Positions 11,100 through 22,455 of a DNA stretch of 64,000 nt are shown here, piece by piece (position 1 is the stretch's first letter; every line of letters starts with the position of its first letter). The position numbers and the translations under genes are program-made. This DNA is from Limnephilus marmoratus. Lineage: Eukaryota; Arthropoda; Insecta; Trichoptera; Limnephilidae. The stretch spans positions 23,720,770-23,784,769 of the forward strand of contig OU862923.1 in the NCBI GenBank assembly GCA_917880885.1, in the 5' to 3' direction. The notes beneath the pieces were generated by a model. That model had not been told where the DNA came from and made no database searches. It worked only from the letters and a program-made list of their open reading frames with translations.

Positions 11100-11480
11100 T
11101 CCCTACGCGCTGCGCCTCCCCTAGAGCGTGGTGTGCTGCGGAAACAGAAGGCCTAGCGTGTACCGTTACAGCCTACAGTATGAACTCGACTCACAGAAGC
11201 GGGCGGTTAATACTTGATGCGGAATATTCAAATACCCAGTCACTCGCCGAGGATGTTATCGCGCCTAGTTCTTCTCTCCCGACACCAATTCGCCACGCAG
11301 GCGGAGCAAGGATCTGCCTTTAAACGCATCTCGCCATCTCGGCCAAATGTTATTCGGGAAAACATAATATATACGTGTATTTTCAATGCCGTAGAAAAAG
11401 ATAATAAACGATGTGTGACGTTTCTTTTTAATAGAGTGGCTGAGTTTGTTCAGATTTTAGATTTTATTGGACACCCTTAA
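11100..11480 (+). CDS. Candidate first exon, mitochondrial-presequence-like N-terminus
   Basis: A locally GC-rich stretch (11100-11345) in AT-rich DNA holds an open frame (ATG at 11217, a second at 11253, stop at 11478-11480). From the second ATG the product begins MLSRLVLLSRHQFATQAEQG: basic, hydroxylated and lacking acidic residues at the start, as mitochondrial presequences are, with an R-x-F-A-T stretch resembling a cleavage site. After about 35 residues the sequence turns AT-rich and loses this character, as if an intron began there (possible donors near 11350-11370), but no convincing following exon was found. No family recognised. It may be coincidence or a retroposed piece. Confidence 0.2.
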
Positions 11481-11879
11481 TTCAGAACTAAAATATATTA
11501 TATGAAATTGCAATACATTATAAATAAGACCCTACTTTAATTTTTTTCTTTAATATTGACTATTCCACAAAACAGACCCATTCAGCCTTTCACTACGGCA
11601 ACACTTTGTGAAGCTGGCAACGCATTGAAAAACGTACTCAAATATCAAATAAATAAAAATGTTCAATTTTTGTAATCTTTTTTGAAGCTTACACATAATC
11701 ATAATATTTAATATTTGAAGATGAAGTTAGTATTTGTAAAATCTTGTTGAAATAATGTGAAACAGAAAAAGACACAGAAAAATAAAACAGGAAAGTAAAT
11801 ATTAAATCAACATATAAATGTTTCAACAAGATATGTTATTAGATTTTCACGGCAAAAGTATTTTTGTTATTTGTTTTTG

Positions 11880-11965
11880 GGGTGTTATGCCGTGTTGCGC
11901 TACCTCCTTCTTTAGCCAATGTTTCGGACAGCGTTGCAGTGTCCATCATCAGGGTAGATCCGGCA
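11880..11965 (-). mobile_element. Penelope-like element tail fragment
   Basis: Inverse of the tail at 3945-4045: CAATGTTTCGGACAGCGTTG followed by CAGTGTCCATCATCAGGGTA. Only the structured tail is present. Confidence 0.45.
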
Positions 11966-12159
11966 GATGTGACATAATTGGGAGAGTATTAATAAATTGG
12001 CCCAGTAAGATAAATGTTCTGGATTCAATTCCCAGTTGCGATTACAACCATTTATTCTACCTCTTTTTCTGTTTGACGTTTATTTGAGATTTGTTTACAT
12101 TATCTCAATGTTAGAAAAAAAAAAAAATAAATGTATATCAATTTCTTTTTTTATGCATT

Positions 12160-12425
12160 AACTCCACACAGGTGGCTCTGAGGAAAATTATTCCCCTAAT
12201 TCTTTAGAGATGCTGTGTGGACGGCCTTTTTACGGAGAGGAAAGATAGGAAGTTCTGGAAAGAAAAAAGGGTGGGTAGGAATCTAGGGGTCAGTGTGTCC
12301 AGGAGTGACGGACGTATGAATCAATCTCTACACCTGCGGTGCAATGCAATGTTCCGAGAGAGTCCTGCTGGAGGGGTCAAAAGATCTCACTCAACCAGTC
12401 TCTCCTGATCCGGCCTGCCACGCAT
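12160..12425 (-). repeat. Family A copy
   Basis: Runs from AACTCCACACAGGTGGCTCT through GGACGGCCTTTTTACGGAG, GGTCAGTGTGTCCAGGAGTG and CACTCAACCAGTCTCTCCTG. It lacks the outer part present at 3780-3897. A LINE-like tail (ATGTAAGAGCCCTAGGGGTT) follows at about 12450. Confidence 0.7.
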
Positions 12426-12429
12426 TTGT

Positions 12430-13420
12430 TGTTAGGCTTTGAATTGTTTTATGTATGTAAGAGCCCTAGGGGTTAAATAAAAAAATATACATTATATATT
12501 ATACCACTATCCTTGCGCCCTCTCAATGCCACATTCATATTAACCTCCTCTCATACATACCCAGTATACCCACCTATCATAATATATTACTTCGACTCCT
12601 GAAAAACCCGTCTCGAGAGTTTACTTCGCTTGATCGTGCCTGTAAGTCTTGCAGAACATATATTATCGTATAATGTCTTATTAATAATTCACGTCATATT
12701 TGTTTAATCTTTTAACCAAAAAAATCATCACCTTCGGTCGACTTCTTCCTTGAACTAATCGTGGCACAGACACCATCGCAAAACAAAGAGTTAAGTTACA
12801 TATTATATATGTACATTCTTACAAAATCCGCGCTCTTTTATTAGTGTTGTAAAATAACAAAGTTTAACCGACCGTTCAATCGTCTGAAATAGATCATAAA
12901 CTTCTGACTGTTAAGCGTCCAACCAATTTGTCCCACTGTTCTCTCGCCGAATTATTCTTTTCTGAATAATATTTTTTAAAGCAAAGAATTATGACCAACA
13001 CTTGGAAACTCTCGGCTATATTTTTTATGCTCAAACTATTCATCGGTAACAGCTACTTAATAATGGTCCGTTTATCAATTTCATACCGAGTGGGAATGAA
13101 AATTCTTATTCATAAATTGACACAAATTACTAAATAATAGAAAACTCGCAGTTTGTAGAGTACCAAAAAATGTTGAATTTTCAATGAATTTTTTTTAAAT
13201 CGGGTATTAGTTGTACTGCTTCTTTGGTTCTATTCAGATATTTGGGGGTTGTGTCATCAATTCTAAAGGTCACAGATTTCTTTATTTGTCACTGTCAAAG
13301 AGAAAGATGAAATGTTTTTATACTTGTTTTGAATTTTATAAATATAGGTTTGAATTTTTCGGTCTAGGTGCTCTGATTTCTGTTAATATTTTTTCTAAGA
13401 CTGACGAGTAATAATAATTG
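12430..13420. other. No recognisable feature apart from a LINE-like tail
   Basis: A 3'-tail-like phrase with AAATAAA lies at about 12450-12490. The rest is AT-rich unique-looking sequence without supported genes. Confidence 0.45.
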
Positions 13421-13424
13421 GATA

Positions 13425-13535
13425 ATTTATAAAGCGCCGTTTTTTGTGAAAAATCACAATTTATTAGGAATGCTTAGGTTCTAACTGATTTTACTATTTA
13501 CAAATGGATACAGAAACATACTTACCTGGCAGGTC
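13425..13535. repeat. Dispersed motif, copy 1
   Basis: The phrase ATAAAGCGCCGTTTTTTGTG followed by AAAAATCAC recurs at 55530-55560 and 56610-56645; a CTTACCTGGCAGGT phrase also follows this copy and one other. Element type unknown. Confidence 0.5.
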
Positions 13536-13683
13536 ACTTTCGATAAACACACTTTAATTATAAGTTTATGCTTGGAGAAGATATGGCTTTGCACGCGGAG
13601 GACATTACAGTTAACACACTGGACATTGCATAATTTTACATTATTTGCTACCCTCATCGCTGTTAGTATTACATTTGTGAATA

Positions 13684-13800
13684 GATTAGTGGCAAAAGTA
13701 GAGTTGGTATTTATTTTAAAATACTGGAGAATTTACGACTATTGGAAATTAGTGGCAAAAGTATAGTTGATATTTATTTTAAAATACTGGAGAATTTCGG
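13684..13800. repeat. Two tandem copies of a 62-bp unit
   Basis: TTAGTGGCAAAAGTAGAGTT ... TACTGGAGAATTT is followed directly by a second copy differing at a few positions. A 19-bp unit (GAGTAATGAGCATTAATTTT) is also duplicated at 13866-13903. Confidence 0.8.
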
Positions 13801-14619
13801 AATCTTTAGGGCTGGAGAATGTTCATGAAATGACCTTCACAAACGCTTACATTTTTTTTTTTTTTTGAGTAATGAGCATTAATTTTGAGTAATGAGCATT
13901 AACAATAAATATTTACAGCAGCTCTTATAAATGGACACATGTTTTTATAATTCAAGACTCCGGCCCCATTAAAACCGAATTATTTAGAAATAATTTGTGT
14001 TTTAAAAGCACAATTTTTGTCTACATACGTCCATCAAAGAGCTTAAAACTATTTTTATTATTTATCTGCAAACCAAGCAAAATAATGTAATCTCTAGGGT
14101 GATTTACATAGCCAAAGTCATTATTATTTCATGCTAATCTTAGCACTAATCTACTATAATCAGATAGGTTCTCACTTGCATAACACAGAGGTTTTTTTTT
14201 CCAAAGATGGTAGCACCAGTGTATAGTTCAGACTTTCTCCTCCAAAACGAACGGTGGTCCGGCTTGGTAGCTTCTTCAGTGCGTGCGTTTGAGATGGATG
14301 CTAAATTATTAGCTTTCTCAACCAGGCCTGTTGAAAACCACCGTCATCTTACATCCATTTATGGTAATATAATGAACCAGCTGAATGTCAGGTAGTGGTG
14401 TGCTGACTTGTTGAGTGGTCGAGTGGTTCATGATAAGGGTGGGAAAGGAGGGAGTCCTCAATTGACTCAATTTCTTTGTTGTAGAAAATCAGAGATTTGG
14501 GAAAACCTGATATGGATGGGAAAGGGGGAGATCCTCAATTAACGACTTCAAGACTTTATTGAAGAAAATCGAAGATAAATTTCATGAAGATCGCTGTCTG
14601 ATAGTCCGTGAGCTCGCAT

Positions 14620-14990
14620 TTTTGATCCTAGATATGTGTAATTCTACTACACAAACATTTTGAGGGGAAATTTGGCTTATGCAAAGGCGTGTTGGGTGCC
14701 CAAAATGCTAATGGAAGCTCACAAACAAAATCGGGGGGATAGCGCTTGAACCAATTTCTAACATATTCGAGGCTTTTTTGGACTACATCGGTGACGCTCA
14801 CCACTTAATCCGGAGTCAAAAAGGCAATCGGCGGTAAGACCAACGAAGGTGTGAAGGATGAGATGAGTTCATTTTTGAGGACGGCGGCGCGGCGGAGTTT
14901 TACGCCAAGGGAATCAAGGTTCTAGTATGAAACCATTTCTCCCTACAGGGGAGAGTCTTGTCCAGTTGAGTTTTATTCAATGATTTTTTT
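14620..14990 (+). mobile_element. mariner transposase relic
   Basis: Fragments in two frames: near 14680 AKACWVPKMLMEAHKQNR, resembling the ARWVPxxLTxEQKxxR block of mariner transposases, and near 14880-14920 AAEFYAKGIKVLV, the FYxxGIxxLxxR block close to the C-terminus. Catalytic residues between them are lost by deletion, so it is dead. It is on the opposite strand to the relic at 2238-2560 and not clearly the same subfamily. Confidence 0.55.
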
Positions 14991-14999
14991 TTCAAAGAT

Positions 15000-15460
15000 A
15001 AAATTTATTTTCGTTCACAAAACTTTTGTTACATGTAAAGGTACATTTGAACAAGAAAAACCACTATGGAAATTTTGGTTTGGAAAAATTCATATATAGC
15101 CATTCCGACCAAACCACTGTAAATTATCTTAAACATGAAATTTAAAAAAAAATCGAGTGCGGTTCACACGCCGTAGAAGCGAAACTTTACCGAAAACAAT
15201 CTCAACCAATAGGAGCCTTTAAAAGTGTTACCATAATCAATCGGCCAATGAGCGCAGACCTAGCGTCATTTCCGATTCATATCTCAACCAATATAATCAA
15301 AGCGGCTAATTAGCGCCGTTTGATGCTTCGCCGGTGCTGTGATACGTCATTTCCGCAAACAAACAGATCTCGCCAACGATCAAACGGCGAAAAGTTCATG
15401 TATTTAAAAATAATTAAAAAAAATTAACATTCAATCATATCATCAAACGCATATTTTTTT
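15000..15460. other. No recognisable feature
   Basis: A/T-run-rich sequence with a slightly GC-richer portion at 15160-15380. No domain, RNA gene or repeat end recognised. Confidence 0.45.
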
Positions 15461-15465
15461 TAAAT

Positions 15466-15570
15466 TGGCTCCACACAGGAGACCCTGAGGAAAATAATTC
15501 CCCTCAGGGCTTATGTCGTCTTTGGGAATGCTATGTGGAGGGTCTTTTTTAGGAAAGGAAGGATACCTGC
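15466..15570 (-). repeat. Family A tail fragment
   Basis: GGCTCCACACAGGAGACCCT, CCCCTCAGGGCTTATGTCGT and GGGTCTTTTTTAGGAAAGG: the terminal 100 bp of family A. Confidence 0.75.
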
Positions 15571-15749
15571 TCTTCTTCTTCTTTTTGTGCCCTGTCCGTC
15601 CAACGGAAGTTGGCTAACATGTTGGCTACGCGGACTTTGTTTACTGCGGCCCGGAACAGCTCTACGGTAGACAGTATAGCTATATAGCTTTATCTGCTCT
15701 ATATCAAGAAATCCTAGATAAGGCGCTTTACCCAGAATGTCTCTCTTTT

Positions 15750-15890
15750 CTTTAATTTTTTAAAGAAAGATATAAATAACTTCGGGTTACGAATAACCTG
15801 CTTGTGCAATGATGGGGGATTTGCTAGCAGCGGAATTGATCTGGGCGGAAACCCGGCGTATTTGTCAACTGCTATCAACCAATCGCTAAC
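15750..15890 (-). repeat. tRNA-derived SINE family 2, degraded copy
   Basis: Shares the GGGTTACGAATAACC tail hairpin and the preceding AAAGAAAGA run with 17455-17655. The tRNA-like head (about 15825-15860) is badly decayed. Confidence 0.5.
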
Positions 15891-16044
15891 GGAATAGCGT
15901 AAGTATACATATAATCTATGCATGTATAACAGATAAAGTTTAAATTTGATATTTTGTAAGACTAAGCAATCATGACAAGTAATTAATCATTTAATGGGTG
16001 TCTTAAGAATCTTAATGAAATTTATCTTTTCTTAAAACAGAAAC

Positions 16045-16205
16045 GCTTTTATAAAGGTTTTTTTCGTTTTCCACCGTCTACGTCCGCTCTGTGCAAACAC
16101 TGGGCAGATTTCGCTGTTTCCACACACTCATATCATTGCTGGATGCGGCTGATCTCTCCGCGGTCAGCCTGGTCACGTTCCCCTGGTCCAGAACAAACTA
16201 TCGCT
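16045..16205 (+). other. Candidate exon ending in a GTAAGT donor
   Basis: An open frame without ATG runs from about 16048 to 16203, where it meets TTTCTG|GTAAGT, a consensus splice donor. The frame includes FHTLISLLDAADLSAVSLV, which faintly resembles an F-box helix. Base composition is GC-richer than the surroundings. No partner exon was identified and it could equally be a repeat fragment. Low confidence. Confidence 0.15.
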
Positions 16206-16676
16206 CTTTCTGGTAAGTATTAGATGGGGAATAGCTCTTATGATATTTGTTAGTATTACTCTGAACTAACATCATGTGCTGGAATAGAGATCTTTAGTGT
16301 TTGTTCATATTATTCTGAGCCTGAGCTATATTCTATCCATGGTGTTTCAAATAATTTTTAGCAGAATTTTGGTTTTTTTATGTTTATTTACATACATTGT
16401 ACTTACCAACATATTCGCGTAGTTCAATGATCCCGTAAGTCTTTTAAATAAAGCAAGTAAGAATGTGGCACAATCAAATCCCCATTGAACAGAATTACTA
16501 AAAAAATAATTTTTTAATAGTCTTTTTAAGCTAATTGAAACATCACGTACTGTGATGTGTTTAAATTTAAGGGCGTAGGTATCTTTCTGTAGTATAGCGA
16601 GTCAGTATCCAGAGAGGACGGAACACGCATTCATTTCTTTATATCCACATGCAAGCATACTATCTCGCTTGCGTTC

Positions 16677-17361
16677 GGGTATGAACAGGTACAGAGCGGG
16701 TTTCGGTTTTCTGATTAGTCGGCGCATGGGCGGCCGACTGGCGCAGGCATGCTGACAAGAATGTTTGTATGTCAACGTATCAGACCGAACATAGTGAAGG
16801 CAGGTTCAGATTTGTGTCCGCGCGAGGCGGCGCCGATAAGCTTTACCGGAATGAATTCTTAATTCCTGCTCACCGGTGACGCCGGTCAGAATCTGATATC
16901 AAAATGAGCGACCTGTTAATTGCCGCTGTTTTCAATCAATTGCCAATCTGGGATAAAAGAAATACATTACATTAGCACCAGAAATGTTGTTGACAAGTGA
17001 TGGAATGAAATCAACAAGGTAACGTTTTGAAATAACCTCAAATGTCACAAGTGAATTCCTTTCAGGCACGTACTTAACATATTATCATGTTCTCCTGGGT
17101 TTTTTTTCACATTTAAAGATACCAAATACCATTGTTTTATTCCTTAATTTCAAGAAAGGATTCTCCAAGAGTAAATAATCGTCGTCTACGAACTCGACAT
17201 TTCGAAAAAACTGACAGCTGCTGTCAGGCTACCGCGCAGGTAGCGCAAGTTTTATCCGCGTTCTGTTTGTCCACATCTCGGCGTCAACTGCCGCCGGTGG
17301 AACAGGGCACTGAACGCCGTTAATCAGAAAACCGAAACTCGCTTTGTACCTGTTCGTACCC
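16677..17361. mobile_element. 685-bp element with 40-bp terminal inverted repeats
   Basis: The left end GGGTATGAACAGGTACAGAG plus CGGGTTTCGGTTTTCTGATTA is matched in reverse by the right end (17314-17361) with three or four differences. The interior is GC-rich on the left half and has no transposase frame. A non-autonomous DNA transposon or foldback element of unknown superfamily; a 3-bp TTC flank is found on both sides but is weak evidence. Confidence 0.65.
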
Positions 17362-17454
17362 TTCCTCCTCTTTCATGCATATTTTACACATACCAAGGTA
17401 TTACTACGAATTGTGTGTATTTCACTGCATGAATATTCTTGATTAAAACTATTT

Positions 17455-17655
17455 TTTAAAAGAAAGAAACATTCTTGGGTTACGAATAACCCGACAATAT
17501 TTGAAAATCTCCAACTGCCATCGCAGTAAGTGGAAAATGTTGCTCGTGTCGTGATAAAGGACTTAGCCAGCCGAGGAATTGAACTCTTGGCCTGGACGGT
17601 AACAAGAAGCAACCCCAACTCAGCTACTGACCGATCTAATGACTCTTCCATCCTT
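17455..17655 (-). repeat. tRNA-derived SINE family 2
   Basis: On the - strand a tRNA-like head has an A-box-like TAGCTGAGTTGGG (about 17625) and a B-box-like AGAGTTCAATTCC (about 17575), the internal promoter of RNA polymerase III. It is followed by a short body and the GGGTTATTCGTAACCC hairpin, then a T/A-rich end. The relative at 15750-15890 supports a dispersed family. Anticodon arm pairing is poor, so it is not a functional tRNA gene. Confidence 0.6.
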
Positions 17656-17659
17656 AGGG

Positions 17660-18270
17660 TCTTTGGGTATGTTCCCCTACTTCCCACGTATTATCGTCAA
17701 GGCACAACCGAGAAACCGGCTAAAGAGCGCGGACGTTGAGATCCATTCACGGCAGACCGACCACCATACACATTCTGGCTGGTACTACCAGATGATGAGA
17801 GAGGTATCCCACCCGACACAAGCGTTCTTCATATCACTTGTTTTCATTATCTTTTCTTGCAGATGCTTGCAGCATACGCAAAATGCCGTTAACCTGCGAG
17901 CAGTCGCCTTTTATGTTTATCTGTTATCTTTTTTAATTAGTTTATCCCTGACTTGCTTTATGTATATTATTCGCATTTTGTATATTATGTTAGCAATTGC
18001 ATACTGCTTCCTAACACCGTATGCAGGGACAAGTCTAGATTCGTTCAAACTTAAATGTAGATTCGTCCTTTCAAAAAAATTGGATTCCTTGCGAGAGCCT
18101 TGAAGGAGTAACCATCTGTTACTTATACCAGGGCTGGTAAGTGGTGGATAACCTCTAATGACCGATCTGATACCGTATGCGCGGTAAGCAAAAAAAAATC
18201 GAAACACTATATTTAGACCTGAAAAAGCGAAAGGTTACAAGGGGATTCTTTCGAAACATAAACAAAATTT
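17660..18270. other. Unassigned; one hydrophobic 154-codon frame
   Basis: The + frame 17639-18103 contains a hydrophobic stretch (YVYLLSFLISLSLTCFMYII) downstream of a good-looking splice acceptor (TTATCTTTTCTTGCAG, about 17847-17862). No homologous family is recognised and the 5' part overlaps SINE sequence, so I do not call it a gene. Confidence 0.3.
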
Positions 18271-19787
18271 GATACTATATATATATATAGTATTGTTTGG
18301 TTTTGGGAGAGGTCTTTTTCCGCGCACTTTTTCGTTGACGCAAAAACGACCAGTACGCCCTTTGCGTTTCACCCACCTCAAGGTTCACTTTCGGTTGAAG
18401 CAAATTGGGACTGAAAACTGTAAGCAAATTTTTTTCGACAAAATGAAATATATACAGGGATTTATTCTCCGATACGAATCGGCGGCGAAAACTAGAAGCT
18501 CTACTCGAATCACTCGATTCGGCTCGGTTGTATTTCCCGCCGACAGATAGCGTTTCAAAAAAAAAATGACAAAAAAAGACTTAGCATTTTCCTCAAAGGA
18601 AAATGCTAGGTCTATGGTCAAAATCTTAGATGTCAAATTTTTAGCCTAACAAAACGGAACTCTCGGCGGTTTCGGTCGTTGTTTTTCGGAAAACGACATT
18701 ACCGCCGAAAAACCGATTCCGGGCTAGATGTTTTTTGAAAATACGATAGCCGGATAGATTCCGCAACTTTTAACACCAATATAACATGCCCATCCCATGT
18801 AAAAAAAGTCACGAGATGCTGACAAAACTCGAAATTTTCCGAAAAAAAATCATCAAAACACGTGCTCACAGATTCCATCGGAAGTTTAATTATTGCTGGC
18901 CAGTTCAAATTAACACGTTTTTCATTCGGGGTAGGTACCTACTTACTTCGGTAGTATTGCAAATATGATGAAAAAAGCAAAGATTGCCGGAATCTAAGGA
19001 AATGCGCAGGTACCTACCTGAATGGGTACCTACACAACGAATTAGGTTTTAATGCAATAAATACTAAGGTAAGGTTGTTTCGATGATACTAAATAATTCA
19101 ATTTTTTTTTTTAAAGTTAATTTTTACGTTCTGTGTTGGTTCTACTCAAATTCTGTTTTTTCTCAATAAAGGCCAGTTACATCACAAAACTGAAATAATT
19201 ACGGAACTTTCTAGAACTGAAAATTGACAAGAAAAATTTGTAAAATTGTCAATTATTTTTTTTAAACAACCCAGCCTTATTATTTTTATGTTATGTTATT
19301 TTTAAATGTGCAGATTATCTATTTGGATATTGTAAAGTAACAAAAAAATATTATATATTACGCTGTTCTAGGTAGGTACTTTCTTGCAGGGACTTTTTTC
19401 CTTTAAAAATAAAACATGATATTGAATAAAATTATTTGTGCTGGAAAGAAGTTTTTATAAAATTATTTTATGCTCAACAACATAATGGCGTCGTTTTGGT
19501 GAAATATTACAACAAAGTACCTACTTAGTACTTACAATACAACTACAATTAGTGAGCTCTGGTTTCATGAAATTGTGCATTGCTAAACCGTTTATCCGAT
19601 TGCGATGAAATTTTGGGGGTGCGGTCAACTACGTGTTCCCTTTGTAGGCGCTCATTCCTCGCTTCATCCGCATTCAGACATCGTTTTTTCTTCATATATA
19701 TTTAATTTAACACACACTCCTGCTCGCTTCGTCTTTTAGGGAAACGAAGGAGAGAAGAGTTCTGGGAAGGAAAAGGGTTTAAGGGAT

Positions 19788-19855
19788 TGAGTTCGAACCC
19801 GCAATCTTCGGATTGCGAGTCGAGAGTCTTACCTCTTGACCTAGAGGGCCCTAAA
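19788..19855 (-). repeat. tRNA-like sequence (SINE head)
   Basis: On the - strand it starts GGGCCCTCTAGGTCAAGAGG and has GGGTTCGAACTC, an exact-looking B box. A GAGTC-rich D/anticodon region forms its own inverted repeat rather than a normal clover leaf. The same sequence occurs at 27225-27290, again followed on the + strand by the AT minisatellite. Not a functional tRNA. Confidence 0.55.
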
Positions 19856-19879
19856 TTATATTGCGTTATTTTGATAACC

Positions 19880-20385
19880 AATTTCAAAATAATTTTAATT
19901 TCAAAATACAACAAAATTTAAAAATCAAAAAAGAATTTAAATTTCAACAAATTTTTAAATCCAAAAAATTTTAAAATCCAAAAAATTTTAAAATCCAAAA
20001 AATTTTAAAAACGAAAAAATTTTAAAATCAAAAAAATTTCAAAATCCAAAAAATTTTAAAAACGAAAAAATTTAAATTCCAAAAAATTTTAAAATCCAAA
20101 AAATTTTAAAATCGAAAAAATTTTAAAATCCAAAAAATTTAAAAATCCAAAAAATTTTAAAATCGAAAAAATTTAAAAATCCAAAAAATTCCAAAATCGA
20201 AAAAAATTAAAAAATCCAAAAAATTTTAAAGATCACAAAATTTTGAAATCCAAAAAATTTAAAATCCAAAAAATTTAAAAAAACGAAAATAAATTAAAAT
20301 CCAAAAAATTAAAAAATCGAAAAAATTTAAAAATCGAAAAAATTTTAAAAATCAAAAAATTTTAAAATCCGAAAAATTTTAAATC
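19880..20385. repeat. 17-bp AT minisatellite, block 1
   Basis: About 30 degenerate copies of AAAATCCAAAAAATTTT with C/G variation at one position (TCC or TCG). The unit has no thymine-rich spacer and no unique spacers, so it is not CRISPR-like. Part of Helitron H1. The same unit forms the block at 27297-28045. Confidence 0.9.
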
Positions 20386-20458
20386 TTCATCCACGTTCAC
20401 ACATCAAATCGTATAGTGCTTTAACCCGTCAGTTGCTTCTGCAACGGGCAAAACCTAG

Positions 20459-21005
20459 TATATATATAGTATTGTTTAGTTTTGGGGCAGGTCAGGAAAA
20501 CTCACTCTTTTTTGTATGAAAAAATTAAGCCAAACCCGTCACGCCAAAACGACCTTTCGGCTCCTCGAGATTCGTACACTTTGAGAGGTCAGTTTCGGTC
20601 AACGGGCAGCGTAACTAAAATCGTATGAGAATTTTCAGCCATCGATCCTCAAGCCAAAGTGGACCTTGGCGTTCAGCATTTCGGAAGGCTTCACGGTTCA
20701 ATCTCCTTCGAAGTCTTCGGCACGAGCTTTTGTTTTTTTTTCTGGATCGGGAAACATTTTTAATTTTAATTTATACGTTTGCCAAAACTTTACGGGAGAC
20801 ATCTAGCGGTGCGGAATACGAGTGTGGATTGTTCACATTAGAAAAAATCAAATGTCTATCGCATACGGTTGTAGTTCTATTTTTATCCGTTCGAATGGCG
20901 GGGTCGTCTGATTTTACACAAAAATTTTCAATTCACGAAAAAAGGGCACTCAACATGACTCAATACAGCGACTTTCTTAATATAATGTTGCCAGGTGCTT
21001 GATTT
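20459..21005 (+). mobile_element. Helitron 5' module fragment (H2)
   Basis: Begins directly after the CTAG of H1 with TATATATAGTATTGTTTAGT and GGGGCAGGTCAGG, parallel to the starts of the units at 28301 and 30873. The CAGTTTCGGTCAACGG and GGACCTTGGCGTTCAGCA regions are diverged. No 3' end was found, so this unit is truncated. Confidence 0.45.
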
Positions 21006-21009
21006 TGGA

Positions 21010-22270
21010 ATGGCTGATTTTGGAATGTAGTCTCATTGATTTTAATACGGGTTCACAATGTCTCTTACTAAAATTGTTAATTTTGACAATAAATAATATG
21101 GAGACGTTTAAATATAAAATACATTTCATATAAATTTAATTGGATACCTAAATTAACTGCTCTAAACATACCAACACTCACTTTAAAAAATAAATTATTG
21201 AAGTTGTGGTAGAATTTCTTTTACCTCATGTGAAATTGTTTGTTCTTTTTTTTCAACTCATTTATACTATCATATTATTATTTGGAAATATATTTTAAAT
21301 GGAATTGTGCATATGAAGTTTGAAAACAGCAAAAAAATGTTTAAAAAAAATATTTTTAGGGTGTTTTTGTTGTTATTTTTTCAAAAACATGTTTTTTTCG
21401 TTCTATTCGCAGGTATATTGTAAAATGTTATGAATAATAAAGCATCAAAGTTAATATATTTATGTTTCGTTGCTTTCTTATACTCTCAATTAAAAGTTTA
21501 CGAAAAACTTCTTACTAAACATAAGATTATTTTACCTCTGAAATAGGTTTTTTTTAGAAACGGCAACACTGAACCTGGTGTTCAACAAAGTTCAAAATGA
21601 CAACTATTTATTTTCGTAAACAATATGGCGGGCTGTCGCTCATGGCTTTGTTCATTTATTGACGTGACGGAACTAAATTGCTGACTGTAAATAGGTAGGA
21701 ATACAATATATGATATGAAATAATACTCCATTAATAATTTTATGCAACTTATAGACAGATTAGCTCGAAAATGAGCTAACACGTCAGACGTATGATATAA
21801 CCTAAATCGTCATTTCTTACGGGAAAGATTTTGAAAATGATCTAAATCGTAATTTATTTACTTACAGGAAAGATTTTGAAAATGCCCCCAGAGATATTGG
21901 ATAAATTAAGATGTTGGTACCTATGATATTTATACTGAAAGTGAAAGTGACACGAAAACGCAAAGTGCGTAGATATTTAACGAAGCAAGCTTACAAAAAA
22001 AAAGACTCTTGATCAAAGGAATTCATTTTAAAAAGGTATTTATTTATTATTTTCTTTAAAAAATAGAGCAATCTACCAGATAATTATGTATTTCCTATTG
22101 TTTTAACCTTCAAAAGTGCCGCGGTCACCTCGCGGCCACCGGGTGACAAACGGCAATCCAGAAGATAATGACTTCGAAGGAAAATGACAAATGATCGGAC
22201 GTCATACAAAGCATTTTGTAGAAAATAAACAACCTTAAAATTTTCATCTGTTATGTTCTGCTGTTTGAAC
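21010..22270. other. No recognisable feature
   Basis: AT-rich with simple runs. One GC-balanced phrase at 21555-21680 (AACAATATGGCGGGCTGTCG) could be transcribed sequence but has no coding support. Confidence 0.45.
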
Positions 22271-22272
22271 AG

Positions 22273-22455
22273 TTAAACCGTCATGGTTGAATCCTGCATG
22301 TTTGAAACAATTGTAAATGGTACTTTGTTACATTTTAAGCACAAGATTCTTTCTAAAATTAGTTTTGAGTGACCGTTTATTCCTTGATCCATTGGCTGTA
22401 AGACTGATGTTGTATTGGACGCAAGGAAAGCAAGTGTTATATGCGCTGGGTCCAC
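22273..22455 (-). mobile_element. pogo/Tigger-type DDE transposase relic
   Basis: On the - strand a 60-codon frame contains LAFLASNTTSVLQPMDQGI, the signature (FLPPNTTSLLQPMDQGVI) of the DDE endonuclease domain of pogo/Tigger transposases and their domesticated relatives (jerky, CENP-B class). It is followed by ERILCLKCNKV. The frame is cut at its upstream side by the inverted-repeat element 22445-22819, and no first catalytic block is visible. Inactive fragment. Confidence 0.7.

Larger units (their letters stand above)
18278..20458 (+). mobile_element. Non-autonomous Helitron unit H1
   Basis: The left part shares a 5' module (TAGTATTGTTTGGTTTTGGG, then a region reading GGCGAAAACTAGAAG and CCCGCCGACAG) with the units at 20459, 28301 and 30873. 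The right part (19555-19720) has the GAGCTC...ATTGCGATGAAA cassette and the CCTTTGTAGGCGCTCA block. A family A piece, a tRNA-like sequence and a 17-bp AT minisatellite (19735-20385) are embedded before the terminus. The 3' end is the hairpin CCCGTC..GCAACGGG followed by CTAG|T at 20455-20458. No Rep/helicase gene. Confidence 0.65.

Noticed and set aside
17639..18103. Membrane-protein-like 154-codon frame
   Set aside because: The hydrophobic part is T-rich DNA read by chance, the start overlaps a SINE, and no family was recognised.
19880..20385. CRISPR-like regular repeat
   Set aside because: The 17-bp units are adjacent without unique spacers, AT-only and degenerate, and lie in a eukaryotic Helitron. 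They are a minisatellite.
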